Notes: generated by a model from the letters alone, not told the origin. Shown: positions 32,139 to 41,385, counted from the stretch's first letter. The stretch: 52,609 bases of DNA from Candidatus Njordarchaeota archaeon (GCA_029856625.1 JAHKLG010000001.1:1-52609), one strand, 5' to 3'. Numbers and translations: made by a program.

Positions 32139-32777
32139 TTATAATTGTATTAAACGATGAGCATTGAGAGCTACTCCGATCGGTACAATAACTAATGCTA
32201 TAAATAAAATCCACAACATGTCTATCTCGCCTTCTGGTGGTGTTACTAACTTTCTTCTTGTAACATCTATTGTTAATGAAGGACAGGATATTGATGCTTT
32301 TTCAATGAGCTCGCCTTTTACTCGTGTAAGATATATTGTGAACGCATCAAAAGTATATTCCTTCTCTTTTCTGAACTCTATCAAAACCCAGAAGCGAAAA
32401 GTTGTATTAGCCCCGATATAACTTATTGAAACGGTCACATTGGTACCTTCCCGCACTGACCTTACGCTAGAGAACACTAGTGGAGAGTCATTCCTAATAC
32501 TCAATATGAGAACATCTCTTGGAATTACCATGCCAAATGATATATTGACTAGAGTCCACGTTGTAGGATTATGGATTATTAAAAAGAGGTAAACAGGTTC
32601 CTTAGCATAAATTTTTGAGGCATTAAAAACTCTATATGCAAGAATACTTGTTTCTTCCTCGGTGATTTCTATAGCAGAATCGGCCGTAATTGTTCTTGAA
32701 CTTACGAAGACAGGGGATGTAAGAATAAAAATGATAAAAATGAGTAGAGCGTATTGATGAAATTTCTCACAAGGCAT
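32139..32777 (-). CDS. Secreted/membrane-anchored beta protein with signal peptide
   Basis: A 212-residue protein with an N-terminal signal sequence (YALLIFIIFILTSPVFVSS, about 8-26) and a C-terminal membrane anchor (LWILFIALVIVPIGVALNA, about 184-203). The external part between them is beta-rich, with VYLFLIIHNPTTWTLVNISF and FRFWVLIEFRKEKEYTFDAF, an Ig-like pattern. Potential N-glycosylation sequons occur (NIS, NVT, NTT), and AglB is encoded 5 kb away. It is convergent with the beta-repeat gene. No family recognised; a cell-surface role is inferred from topology. Confidence 0.72.
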   Translation of the reverse strand: MPCEKFHQYALLIFIIFILTSPVFVSSRTITADSAIEITEEETSILAYRVFNASKIYAKEPVYLFLIIHNPTTWTLVNISFGMVIPRDVLILSIRNDSPLVFSSVRSVREGTNVTVSISYIGANTTFRFWVLIEFRKEKEYTFDAFTIYLTRVKGELIEKASISCPSLTIDVTRRKLVTPPEGEIDMLWILFIALVIVPIGVALNAHRLIQL

Positions 32778-32862
32778 TTTTTCTTCTGCCCTCCTAATAA
32801 CTTTAACTAATTTTTATCGTAATTGATGAACGCGAAACAGAGGAAATGATTCCGCATTCAAC

Positions 32863-34008
32863 CTAGCCTATGATTGGTGGTTCTTCAGGAGACTTTGATA
32901 ATCTATAAGCTTTGTCTTTTTGCACAATGATGTCATCCTCCAGTCTGATACCTCCTTTCTCCTTTATATAAATTGCGGGTTCTATTGTAAACGCCATACC
33001 TGATTTAAGTACTTGCTTTGGAGAAGATAGAAAGCTAAGCGCTGGTCCTACATCGTGAACTTCGATTCCTAATGGATGACCTAAGCCATGCGTGAAATGT
33101 TTCTCTGGGTCATAACCGTACTTCTTAATAACTTCGCGGGCCACTCTGTCGGGTTCTTTAGCGGGCACGCTTTCCTTTATAACACTAATACTAGAATCCT
33201 GGGCCTCTCGGACAACCTCATAAATTCTCTTAAACTCGGTATCCACATTATTTGTAAAGAATGCTCTCGTGATATCAGCACACATCCCAGCAAACCTTAT
33301 TCCAACATCTATGTATCCTACCTCTCCATTTTTTAGCTTCTTATTGGATGTTTCATGGTGAGGATTTGCGCTGTTCTTTCCAAAAGCTACTATTATCTCA
33401 AAGGCTGGTTTTCCTACCATGTAAATTTCCTTATAGAGCATAGCTGCTACTTCCCTTTCGCTCATTCCCACTTTAATATGATCTAACGTAGCATCAATTG
33501 CTCTTAGTGTGTGTTTTACAGCTTCTTCTAAGGCTTTTATCTCAGCAGAAGTTTTGATACTTCGTAGCTCATAAACAAATTTATGCGAGGAACGGATTTC
33601 GATGCCATAAAGTTCGGTCAAATTTAAGATAGTCTTCGCATGACCGTATAAAATTCTGGATGCATGGCTAGAAAGCATAGGTGGTGCGATATTTAGTAAT
33701 AATGTCTCGCCTCTAATCTCTCCAAGCAACTCAACTAGTTTATTGATAAAATCTGTTGAACCATAATAAGTGACTACCTCATCAATATGGGGGCGTTTAA
33801 CCATACTCTCTTCAAGTCTACTTACCAAGACCTTTAAACTGTCCCTAGTTAATAAGGCAACGGTGGTACCATAATATGATGAGTTCAACAAGTAGTCTAG
33901 ATTCGCATCATTACCACTAGATATTACAAGCCAGCCGGCATAATCAAACTTTTTTAAGAGCTCAATTGCTCTTTCTTTTCTAGACTTAGCAACTTCGTCA
34001 TTTAACAA
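32863..34008 (-). CDS. pepQ: M24-family aminopeptidase (Xaa-Pro dipeptidase/prolidase type)
   Basis: A metallopeptidase that removes an N-terminal residue before proline. The pita-bread catalytic domain carries the five metal ligands: Asp pair in YIDVGIRFAGMCADITRAFF (about 236-247), His in HGLGHPLGIEVHD (about 303-315), Glu in FTIEPAIY and Glu in GIRLEDDIIV. The N-terminal creatinase-like domain occupies the first 140 residues. Length (381) is usual. It is divergent from the presenilin homologue with 28 bases between starts. Confidence 0.9.
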   Translation of the reverse strand: MLNDEVAKSRKERAIELLKKFDYAGWLVISSGNDANLDYLLNSSYYGTTVALLTRDSLKVLVSRLEESMVKRPHIDEVVTYYGSTDFINKLVELLGEIRGETLLLNIAPPMLSSHASRILYGHAKTILNLTELYGIEIRSSHKFVYELRSIKTSAEIKALEEAVKHTLRAIDATLDHIKVGMSEREVAAMLYKEIYMVGKPAFEIIVAFGKNSANPHHETSNKKLKNGEVGYIDVGIRFAGMCADITRAFFTNNVDTEFKRIYEVVREAQDSSISVIKESVPAKEPDRVAREVIKKYGYDPEKHFTHGLGHPLGIEVHDVGPALSFLSSPKQVLKSGMAFTIEPAIYIKEKGGIRLEDDIIVQKDKAYRLSKSPEEPPIIG

Positions 34009-34036
34009 AGAAACACCTCATAGGAGTGTTTCTATA

Positions 34037-34999
34037 ATGAGTGAAGAGGACATATCCAAATGGTTCCCAGTATTGATATTTGAATCAGTTGATTTACATA
34101 AGAAAAGAAGCCTTATAATTACTCTTTTGAAAGTTATCTCTCTCTCCATAATAATTTCACTGGCGACAGCATTCCCGCTATATCTGATTTTCGGAACGGG
34201 GGAGGAAGCAGCCATATTTAAGGAAAGCACATTGGGAGAAGAAGCAGCGTTACTTAATCTAGCCTTTTATATTTCTCTTGTGGTACTATTTTCGGCCATT
34301 CTGTATCTGTTAATAAAGAGTAGAAAAATCAAGCTAATTGGTTTACTACAAGTTCTTTTTCTATCATACATAGCTGCTAGTATGGCATCAATTATCGTGC
34401 CGATTTGGCTTATAATACTCGTAGCGTCCCTCTCGATGGCATTTGGATTCTTTAATCTTCTCTTAAACATATTTATAAAGTGGTTTGGCTTAATCTCCTA
34501 TGTCTTATTTATAGTATTTGGAGTATTACAAGCCATTGCATTATTGAAGGAGGGGCTTACAAGACTGCGCAATTATACACTTTTATTATCTGTTACCTGG
34601 GCTGGCTCGTTAGTTGGATTATTTATGGGCTTCTATACTCCTCTAATTCTTATGATTGGCTTCGCAATTTATGATATCTTTGCCGTGTTTAAAGGTCCTA
34701 TTAAGAAGATTTCAGAAGAATTATCAAAAGTTTTTCAAAATAGAGAAGAGCGGGCATTAATGCTTGGTCTGGGAGATATCTTTTTTTACTCAATGGCCGT
34801 AAGCTATGCCCTTGCATATATTGATGAAATAACTTCATTAATTGTAGGTATCGCTATTGCATGTGGAGTAGTTCTAACCGGAGTGTTGTTAGCTAGAATA
34901 GTTGAAGAGAATCAGAACGTTTCCTTACCAGCTTTGCCCATTCCCTTGACCTTAGCTCTCTTAGTAATCTTCATAAAGCTCTGTATGATAAGAGTTTAG
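34037..34999 (+). CDS. Presenilin/signal-peptide-peptidase family intramembrane aspartyl protease
   Basis: An archaeal A22-type protease that cuts substrates within the membrane. The two catalytic aspartates are in AIYDIFAV (YD, Asp about 213) and LGLGDIFFY (GxGD, Asp about 247). The C-terminal PAL motif is in VSLPALPIPL (about 298-300). There are about nine hydrophobic helices, including FYISLVVLFSAILYLLI, LIILVASLSMAFGFFNLLL and LIVGIAIACGVVLTGVLLA. At 320 residues it is the size of archaeal presenilin homologues such as the Methanoculleus enzyme. Substrates are unknown. Its 3' end overlaps the convergent gene by 4 bases. Confidence 0.93.
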   Translation: MSEEDISKWFPVLIFESVDLHKKRSLIITLLKVISLSIIISLATAFPLYLIFGTGEEAAIFKESTLGEEAALLNLAFYISLVVLFSAILYLLIKSRKIKLIGLLQVLFLSYIAASMASIIVPIWLIILVASLSMAFGFFNLLLNIFIKWFGLISYVLFIVFGVLQAIALLKEGLTRLRNYTLLLSVTWAGSLVGLFMGFYTPLILMIGFAIYDIFAVFKGPIKKISEELSKVFQNREERALMLGLGDIFFYSMAVSYALAYIDEITSLIVGIAIACGVVLTGVLLARIVEENQNVSLPALPIPLTLALLVIFIKLCMIRV

Positions 35000-35253
35000 A
35001 AGAATTTTCTATTTTTTCTCTCAAAATCCCTTATAGAGTTCTTAATGATGGGACAATATATAAAATCACAACTCATTTGCATCTTCTTACAGAAAATTTC
35101 TGGGGGCATTAATGATTTAACTTCGCCATAATAACATACGAGCCGAAAGTGGCTCCAAATGATGTAATATAATGTTCTCTCCAGATCTTCTTTCTTAAAA
35201 TCTGGGGGAAGAAAACCTAGTCGTATTAGTGCTAATATATTATTTTCACTCAT
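34996..35253 (-). CDS. Small unknown protein downstream of Csl4
   Basis: An 85-residue protein, not recognised. It contains a cluster of cysteines (VCYY, FCKKMQMSCDFIYC) that could bind a metal, and aromatic-rich helices (TLYYIIWSHFRLVCYYGEV). It lies four bases downstream of the csl4 stop on the same strand and is almost certainly co-transcribed with csl4 and the PIN-ATPase. A link to RNA decay is possible but only by neighbourhood. Confidence 0.6.
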   Translation of the reverse strand: MSENNILALIRLGFLPPDFKKEDLERTLYYIIWSHFRLVCYYGEVKSLMPPEIFCKKMQMSCDFIYCPIIKNSIRDFERKNRKFF

Positions 35254-35257
35254 AACC

Positions 35258-35899
35258 TTATTCTACCTCCATTCCAATGAGTGCTTTCTCTTTATACTTC
35301 CTAAATAATTCCTCGAATTTTTCAAAATTATACAAAGGAGAGATCTTTCTCGGGTTTCTTTTTTTACAGGATGGGCAGAAAAGATCATTCTCCCTATAAA
35401 TCAAAGGAGTTCCGCAAATACTGCATCTCGCGGCTACGACTCCGAAGCTTTTTCCCACCAAGCTCACACCAAAAGGCGGATAAGCATCTATCGTCACATG
35501 ACCTAAAATTTTATCACCAACTTTCAGGAGAGTACTAACAGATTCTGTTCTAGTCCCTAATTGAGATATGTGGATTAACCCTGAGAAAGGAGGTATAAGA
35601 GGAATGAATCTCAGATCCTTATCTCTACGTTTAATTACAAAGTAAATCTTTACCTGCGCGATACTGTCGCCAGAGGATATTACCTCTGCTAGGACTATAT
35701 CATTCTTCTTTGGGAGTATAGGGCTCTTAATAGGTTTTACACATACCATTTTCTTACTAGTATCGTATATAACGACTCCTAAAATGCGAGCATATATTCG
35801 TCCATTAGATACATACGTGCCTTCTCCAGCGATATATTCTCTTACATCTCCCAAAAATTCCCCTGGTACAACAATTTTGAGATTCTCTATCCTCTCCAA
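35258..35899 (-). CDS. csl4: Exosome RNA-binding subunit Csl4
   Basis: Csl4 is a cap subunit of the archaeal exosome and recruits RNA through an S1 domain and a zinc ribbon. The N-terminal segment IVVPGEFLGDVREYIAGEGT matches the family's 'vvPGe.lg...e...G.Gty'. The S1 part includes FSGLIHISQLGT and GDKILGHVTIDAYPPFGVSL. The zinc ribbon is CSICGTPLIY...CPSCKKR near the C-terminus. A TTG start at 35899 is preferred: GAGGAGG lies nine bases upstream, and it begins two bases after the stop of the PIN-ATPase gene. ATG 35917 or 35944, overlapping that gene, are alternatives. Confidence 0.9.
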   Translation of the reverse strand: MERIENLKIVVPGEFLGDVREYIAGEGTYVSNGRIYARILGVVIYDTSKKMVCVKPIKSPILPKKNDIVLAEVISSGDSIAQVKIYFVIKRRDKDLRFIPLIPPFSGLIHISQLGTRTESVSTLLKVGDKILGHVTIDAYPPFGVSLVGKSFGVVAARCSICGTPLIYRENDLFCPSCKKRNPRKISPLYNFEKFEELFRKYKEKALIGMEVE

Positions 35900-35900
35900 C

Positions 35901-37538
35901 TTAGATTTCCTCCTCATAGAATTGTATGCGCTCGCCTCTTTCAAGAGCCTCCTTTATAATTCTACCTATCTTACCGCGTTTATCAATTCTAATGGTTCCT
36001 GATTTCCCGATAATATCAGCAAAGAGGAATCGAGATCCTAGATAAGCTGAAACGGTTTTTCCTCCATGAGCTTTACCGAAATCAAAGATGTATGCTTTTT
36101 TCTTAACCCTAATAACATAAGGTAACGGCATCCCCCTAGCAGTTTGTATCTCCTCTTTTTCCTCCTCAGTACCATATAATTCCCGCGTAGCTTCCTTACT
36201 AACCGGCACAACGAAAGTTCTCTCACCGAATGTATATATCTCGTACATAGGCTTGTTTGATAGAAAATCATATACTAATACTACTGGTCTAGCTAAATCT
36301 TCGCTTTGGAGACCATGAGGCACTTTCACCACTGTTTTAAGTGCTAGAACTCGGCTTACTTCACCCTTATACATGAAGATAACGGTATCTATTATTGAAG
36401 GGATCATACCTAATTCTACTTTTCCTATAAAGCGCTGTATCGCATCAATAGCGGTGGTAGCATGAATAACTCCTACCATCCCAACCCCTGCTAATCGTAA
36501 ATCAGCGAAGAGTTTAAAGTCTTCTGGGTTTCTCATTTCATCAAAAATTGTGTAGTCAGGCCTAGATAGCAACAAAATATCATGTATTTCCTCCGGGGTT
36601 CCGAATGACTTAGAGTAACTCGTTATCTCTCTGGGTAGAATCATATCTCGGGGGGCTTCAATAGTTTTCACAATCTTACCTTTCCGCATATAAAATTCTG
36701 CTAATGCCTGTGCGAATGTTGTTTTACCCATTCCAGGAGCGCCAGCTATGAGAATACCTTCTGCTCTATAAAGAAGTCTATTGATCAGTTTTTCTGGAAG
36801 ATTGTAATCCTCTAGTTTGAGTCTCTTAACAGGCCTAACAGCAGTTATTTCTATGGCGTCTGAAAAAGGAGGTTTCGTAATAATAATCCGTAAATCTTCT
36901 AATTGAATAATAGTGGAAGATGATCTTTCTATCTCAACAAATCCCCGTATATCAGTTCTCCTTACTTCCTCTATTATCTCTCTTATTAATTCATCTATCT
37001 CCTCTTTTGTCATCGGCTTGTCTCTTAATATTACAAATTTCCACTCTCCTGGTCTGCCTTTCTTAGCCATGGGTCTTACTCCTTCCTTCAGATGAACAGA
37101 TAATGTATCCTCATCAAAGAAATCTCTTATTCTCAACGGTTTTCCAGAAGGTTTCTGACGTTTGATCAGCATAGAATTAATGCCGGCTGCTTTAGCTATT
37201 TTATATAATGTCTCATTGCTTGTTAGCAAAATAGCATTCATATCTTTTGCTGCGGCTAAAGCTATCTCATCTATTGAACTATAAGGTCTAGTGTCATGGA
37301 AAATATACTCAATATCAGCTCCTAATTCTCTTAATCGCAATAATTCCTCTATCCCAACGATTCCTTCTTCGAGACCTTGACTTGCCATTTGCTTCAGCTT
37401 ATTAATAATAGCCCATGGAATGTAGAATTTACCTGTCCTAAGTAATTCAAGCATCATCGTACTTCTGAGTGCCCCAGATAGTATTAAACTAAGATCAACT
37501 ACGTACCTCCTCCTACTAACATAGGTATTTTCTGACAT
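35901..37538 (-). CDS. PIN-domain/PilT-type ATPase with C-terminal KH-like domain
   Basis: A 545-residue fusion. Residues about 10-130 form a PIN (RNase-like) domain with acidic residues in RYVVDLSLILSGALR, in GVEELLRLRELGADIE and in SIDEIALAAAKDMNAILLTS. The middle is a PilT/VirB11-like ATPase: Walker A GAPGMGKTTFAQAL (about 276), Walker B-like YTIFDEMRNPEDF (about 338), and VIHATTAIDAIQRFIGKVEL. The C-terminus has KTVSAYLGSRFLFADIIGKS then GTIRIDKRGKIG, a KH-like GxxG segment. This arrangement occurs widely in archaea beside RNA-processing genes, and an ATP-driven RNase or RNP-remodelling role is plausible. ATG 37538 is chosen over a TTG nine codons upstream. Csl4 follows immediately. Confidence 0.88.
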   Translation of the reverse strand: MSENTYVSRRRYVVDLSLILSGALRSTMMLELLRTGKFYIPWAIINKLKQMASQGLEEGIVGIEELLRLRELGADIEYIFHDTRPYSSIDEIALAAAKDMNAILLTSNETLYKIAKAAGINSMLIKRQKPSGKPLRIRDFFDEDTLSVHLKEGVRPMAKKGRPGEWKFVILRDKPMTKEEIDELIREIIEEVRRTDIRGFVEIERSSSTIIQLEDLRIIITKPPFSDAIEITAVRPVKRLKLEDYNLPEKLINRLLYRAEGILIAGAPGMGKTTFAQALAEFYMRKGKIVKTIEAPRDMILPREITSYSKSFGTPEEIHDILLLSRPDYTIFDEMRNPEDFKLFADLRLAGVGMVGVIHATTAIDAIQRFIGKVELGMIPSIIDTVIFMYKGEVSRVLALKTVVKVPHGLQSEDLARPVVLVYDFLSNKPMYEIYTFGERTFVVPVSKEATRELYGTEEEKEEIQTARGMPLPYVIRVKKKAYIFDFGKAHGGKTVSAYLGSRFLFADIIGKSGTIRIDKRGKIGRIIKEALERGERIQFYEEEI

Positions 37539-37659
37539 TCGTAGACACCCTTGCAATACTTTCAATTACTCATATTTGAAGCATATCCTAACTAATCAGG
37601 TTAGCTATTTTAATTTCACTGATACTATTAAAATGTATGAAGAAGTAGGGGGTAAAGTT

Positions 37660-37725
37660 AATTGCTCTCCACTCAAGATCTTCATCATCTTCTCTCAGAA
37701 GGCCAGACTCCGATCATCGCTCTGA
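37660..37725 (-). ncRNA. Weak C/D box RNA candidate in the 37539-37844 gap
   Basis: On the minus strand a C-like box GCGATGA (37720-37714) is followed by a 15-nt guide, a perfect D' CTGA (37698-37695), a 6-nt spacer and a perfect C' ATGATGA (37688-37682). No CTGA-like D box follows at the proper distance, so the second half is unsupported. The guide includes GGAGTCTGG, complementary to CCAGACUCC, which occurs near position 340 of many 16S rRNAs. The rest of this 306-base gap holds the aglB promoter area (ATATAAATTTTATAA near 37782) and nothing else I can identify. Confidence 0.33.
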
Positions 37726-37844
37726 ACCGCTAGTAAGGTATTCAATAATAGTTCACATAACATCATAGGGCGAAATATAAATTTTATAATCGCTCAAACT
37801 TACTTTTAACAGAAAGCTACGAAGCAGTATTCTGAGAATGAGAT

Positions 37845-40034
37845 ATGGTGACTGCATTGGTTTCTTGGACTGAAAAACTAAAAGATTTTATAAAAGTATT
37901 CAGAATTCCATTAGCCGCAGCGATTAATTTTATAGCATTATTACTCATAACTCTCATTGCTCTCCTGATAAGATTATACCCTCTAATAGCTTATGGACCA
38001 TCTCTTAGAGCGTATGATACTTTTATTCAGTTTGAAGCTGCAAGGTTTATTGAGGAACATGGTCTTAAAGAATTTCTAACTGCCATAGACTATATGGTAT
38101 GGTACCCCTGGGGTAGACGGTGGAACGTGTTATATATTGGGGTTCCACTAACGGGTGCGCTTATTCACAAGCTATTAGCACTCTTAGGCTATGAAGTTGA
38201 TCTCCTATCAGTAGTAGTTGTTATTCCTGCAATCTTTGGCAGTCTTACAGTGATTTGGATTTACCTTATTGCAAAAGAACTTAAAAGCTCGCGAGCTGGG
38301 CTATTTGCCGCCTTCTTAGCAGCAGTAAGTCCAGGGCTCATACAGAGGACTCTTGTTGGTTTTTATGATAATGAGGCGATAGGTATATTCCTGATTTTCC
38401 TAACATTGTATCTCTTTATAATGGCGTATAAGAGGGAATCTGCTATTCTAGCTGCATTAAGTGGGATTACGCTAGGTTTGCTTGGATGGACGTGGGGTCT
38501 ATATAGGTATATAGTCGATTTACTGGCATTATTTATCATAGTTCTATGGATATTAGGCAAGTTAGATGATAAGGTAGCCCTTACATATACCATTGCAACA
38601 CCCATTACCCTTGGCCTCATAGCTATTCTTCCAAGGAATTATGGTATACTGCTGAGGGCTGATGGCTTACTTGCTCTTCTAGCACTTTTCATAATAATCA
38701 TTAATTATCTGGCTTCTTTCATTGGAGAAGCCTTACCGGGTGGTAAAAGAGAAGCATATAGGTATATATTAGCTGTAGGGCTTACGGGCATGATAATTTT
38801 AACAATATATCTCTACGCCACAGGACAACTGATCACACTAGGTGGGAAGTTCTTAAGCGTTATTAACCCAGCCCTAAGAAATGCCCTACCAACATTCAGT
38901 AGCGTTAGCGAAAACCAGCCAGCTTCTTGGGGCACTATATTCTTCGGAGCCTTTGCAATTATTATTTTTGCTCCTATTGCAATTAATTATGCCCTAGAGA
39001 AAAGAGATCCCGATTCTATCATGTTACTACTGATAATGTTAACGGGTTTCTACTTTGCCGCGAGCATTTCCAGATTCATTGTAGTAGCGGCGCCAATATT
39101 AGCGATACCAGCGGGAATAGCTATTGATTATATCTTAGATCCATTTACAATAGCGCTAAGAAAGGAATGGATCTTACACCCCATAAGACCAGTTAGATTA
39201 CTAACTGGAGAGCTAAGATTACCCAGGAGTGAGGCGGTAGTCGCGTATATGATTATAGGAATGGTGCTTCTTCTTTCTCTCTATAACGGAGTAATTGCTA
39301 TTAAGGGATTCTCATCTTATGATATCAGTAGTGATGAATTAAAGGTCTTTGAATATCTCAAACTTTATGCAAAACCAACAGACGTAGTATTAAGCTGGTG
39401 GGATTATGGTTATAGGCTCAGGGCATATGCTAATGTAACAACACTAGCTGATAATGGCACAAATAACTCTACCCAGATGGGGATTGTGGGAGCAATGCTG
39501 ATACTGCCGGATAATGAGTCGATAAAGTTATTGAGAGCGTATAACGTTAAATGGATCGTAGTTTATACGGTTGATCTATTCAAAGCAATTTGGATGATAA
39601 GAATTGCAGAAAAATATGCGCCACAATATAATATAACTGAGGAGAAATACTTTGATAAAGAAAAAAGTGTTTATAAGAGACCGTTTTTTGATAGTTTACT
39701 ATGGAAGCTCCTTGCTTATGGAGAAGAACCATCAACGGTCTCTAACTGGCTTAGAGTAATAGCAGAAGAGTCCCTTAGACAGAATCCTTCTGGGCTTATT
39801 CCAAGCCAACTAGTGTACTTTAAGCAGATTATTGCTGGAGATCAAGTAAAGTTATACAAAGTAATTTACAGAGATGAAGTTATTCCGCCGCAACCTGTGA
39901 AAGGAGGGAATGAGACTATCGAAGAAAGAGCCCAAATAGAGGCCTCCATTAGTTATAAATCGGTATTTCTAACAAGCTCAGAGGATATTCTCCAATTAAT
40001 GCTAAGGGAAGAATTTCTTATGGTTAAAGAATAG
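37845..40034 (+). CDS. aglB: Oligosaccharyltransferase AglB (STT3 family)
   Basis: AglB transfers a lipid-linked glycan to asparagine in N-X-S/T sequons outside the membrane. The 729-residue protein has about 12 membrane helices in the first 480 residues. An acidic residue for metal binding follows the first helix (GPSLRAYDTFIQFEAARFIE). A second acidic motif is GFYDNEA (about 174). The STT3 signature WWDYG lies at about 518-522, followed by TTLADNGTNNSTQMG. The soluble C-terminal domain is short (about 200 residues), as in the compact crenarchaeal-type proteins. It stands alone; the glycan-assembly genes are elsewhere. Confidence 0.95.
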   Translation: MVTALVSWTEKLKDFIKVFRIPLAAAINFIALLLITLIALLIRLYPLIAYGPSLRAYDTFIQFEAARFIEEHGLKEFLTAIDYMVWYPWGRRWNVLYIGVPLTGALIHKLLALLGYEVDLLSVVVVIPAIFGSLTVIWIYLIAKELKSSRAGLFAAFLAAVSPGLIQRTLVGFYDNEAIGIFLIFLTLYLFIMAYKRESAILAALSGITLGLLGWTWGLYRYIVDLLALFIIVLWILGKLDDKVALTYTIATPITLGLIAILPRNYGILLRADGLLALLALFIIIINYLASFIGEALPGGKREAYRYILAVGLTGMIILTIYLYATGQLITLGGKFLSVINPALRNALPTFSSVSENQPASWGTIFFGAFAIIIFAPIAINYALEKRDPDSIMLLLIMLTGFYFAASISRFIVVAAPILAIPAGIAIDYILDPFTIALRKEWILHPIRPVRLLTGELRLPRSEAVVAYMIIGMVLLLSLYNGVIAIKGFSSYDISSDELKVFEYLKLYAKPTDVVLSWWDYGYRLRAYANVTTLADNGTNNSTQMGIVGAMLILPDNESIKLLRAYNVKWIVVYTVDLFKAIWMIRIAEKYAPQYNITEEKYFDKEKSVYKRPFFDSLLWKLLAYGEEPSTVSNWLRVIAEESLRQNPSGLIPSQLVYFKQIIAGDQVKLYKVIYRDEVIPPQPVKGGNETIEERAQIEASISYKSVFLTSSEDILQLMLREEFLMVKE

Positions 40035-40064
40035 TCTATAACACCCCATATTTTCTTCCAAAGT

Positions 40065-40982
40065 TTATTTCTTTAATAACTTGTCAAGATATAATTTCAA
40101 CTGATGAGCTTTACAAATCCTTCCAACAGCGGGGAATCCGCATATCTGGCATTTATTTATTTTTACATCTTTACGAAATAATTGCTCTTTCATAGCAATT
40201 CTCTCGCTAAACCGTAAGACATTATGCAACGTTCCAGGATGTTCTCTTTCTACTTCACTTAACCATATACGGATATTCCACCGCATTGCCTCGGTTGCAT
40301 AAGGGCAAGGGACATCGTTATATTCTATACCGGTAAGATGAGCATAAAGTGTAATTTCTCTTTCTGGTATTTCCCTAAACGGTTTCACTCTGGGCACTAC
40401 ATTTTCTGCAAGTTTTCTCGGTCTGGGATCCATTTTAAGGAGGTTTTGGAAATTCCCTCTCAAGATATTTAAAATGACAGTTTGCGCTTCATCATCTAAA
40501 CAATGCGCTGTAGCTAATCTATCAGCCCCAGCTTTAAGCGCGAGATAGTTGAGTCCCCATCGCCGCCATACGCCACAGAAGGTGCATGTAGCATAAATCC
40601 TTTCCTTGCGTTGAATGCTAGCGACTTCATCTATGGAATAACCGAATAACTCCTTATAACTCGCCTCTAGTAAAGGTAGTCCAAGTTCTTTTGATGCTCT
40701 GCGCACAATATCTCTTGAGACATCCGAATATCCCCTAATATTCTCGTCTAGATGTATTATTATTAGCTCTGAAGGAAACTTTTGTTCAATTTCATATAGA
40801 ACATGTAATAACGTCATGCTATCCTTTCCGCCAGAAACAGCTATTGCTATCTTACTATCTCTTTCGAACATTTTCCATTTCTGAATAGTTTTAAGCACTC
40901 TTCTCTTGAAATATTTGATAAACTCTTCACGGCAAAAATATCTACCAGCATCCGCCTTATAATATACTGGCTGACAACCCAT
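40065..40982 (-). CDS. ttuA: tRNA 2-thiolation ATP-PPase, TtuA/Ncs6 family
   Basis: Adenylates and thiolates uridine in tRNA (U54 or the wobble U34, by family member). The PP-loop SGGKDSMTLLHVL (about residue 49) is intact. The catalytic CxxC, in TCTFCGVWRRWGLNYLAL (about 137), and the later LATAHCLDDEAQTVILNIL are present. The C-terminal zinc finger is CQICGFPAVGRICKAH. The usual N-terminal zinc finger looks reduced: only CQPV...CREE remains of two CxxC/CxxH pairs. ATG 40982 (MGCQPVYYKADAGRYF) avoids a long overlap with the TFS gene. It follows tfs on the same strand. Confidence 0.9.
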   Translation of the reverse strand: MGCQPVYYKADAGRYFCREEFIKYFKRRVLKTIQKWKMFERDSKIAIAVSGGKDSMTLLHVLYEIEQKFPSELIIIHLDENIRGYSDVSRDIVRRASKELGLPLLEASYKELFGYSIDEVASIQRKERIYATCTFCGVWRRWGLNYLALKAGADRLATAHCLDDEAQTVILNILRGNFQNLLKMDPRPRKLAENVVPRVKPFREIPEREITLYAHLTGIEYNDVPCPYATEAMRWNIRIWLSEVEREHPGTLHNVLRFSERIAMKEQLFRKDVKINKCQICGFPAVGRICKAHQLKLYLDKLLKK

Positions 40983-41023
40983 ATTAAACAGCCTAATGAT
41001 TAAACAACGCAATTGATGAAAGT

Positions 41024-41368
41024 CTAGGAATATTCTCTCCAAGTGTACCCACATTTTGTGCATTTGTATATTCGTGTAGGTGGTTCATCAGCAGCTCTAG
41101 TTTGAACTATTTCAACATATGCTCCGAGATTTCCGCACTTAGGACATTGAACCTTCACAATTGTTCCTCGCCTCTTTATTTTTGCTTCATCGATAACCAC
41201 CATCATGCTAACTGGCTTGTCTAGCACAATTGCTGATCTCTCTTGGGAAACTTTACTATTGGTTACTTCTTTTGTCCAGTGACATACTGGGCATTCATAA
41301 ATCACAACATCTCCTCTTGTCTCCTTTACTTTCATAAATGAACCACAACGTTTACAGTATTCTGGCAT
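41024..41368 (-). CDS. tfs: Transcription factor S (TFS/TFIIS-like)
   Basis: TFS rescues backtracked archaeal RNA polymerase by stimulating transcript cleavage. The 114-residue protein has an N-terminal zinc ribbon (CKRCGSFMKV...YECPVCHW) and the C-terminal TFIIS zinc ribbon. The latter includes the catalytic acidic pair in QTRAADEPPTRIYKCTKCGY, where DE inserts into the active site. Both ribbons and the acidic pair are intact, so it is a true cleavage factor rather than an inhibitory paralogue. Confidence 0.96.
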   Translation of the reverse strand: MPEYCKRCGSFMKVKETRGDVVIYECPVCHWTKEVTNSKVSQERSAIVLDKPVSMMVVIDEAKIKRRGTIVKVQCPKCGNLGAYVEIVQTRAADEPPTRIYKCTKCGYTWREYS

Positions 41369-41385
41369 TGCTGATTCACCGCTCT

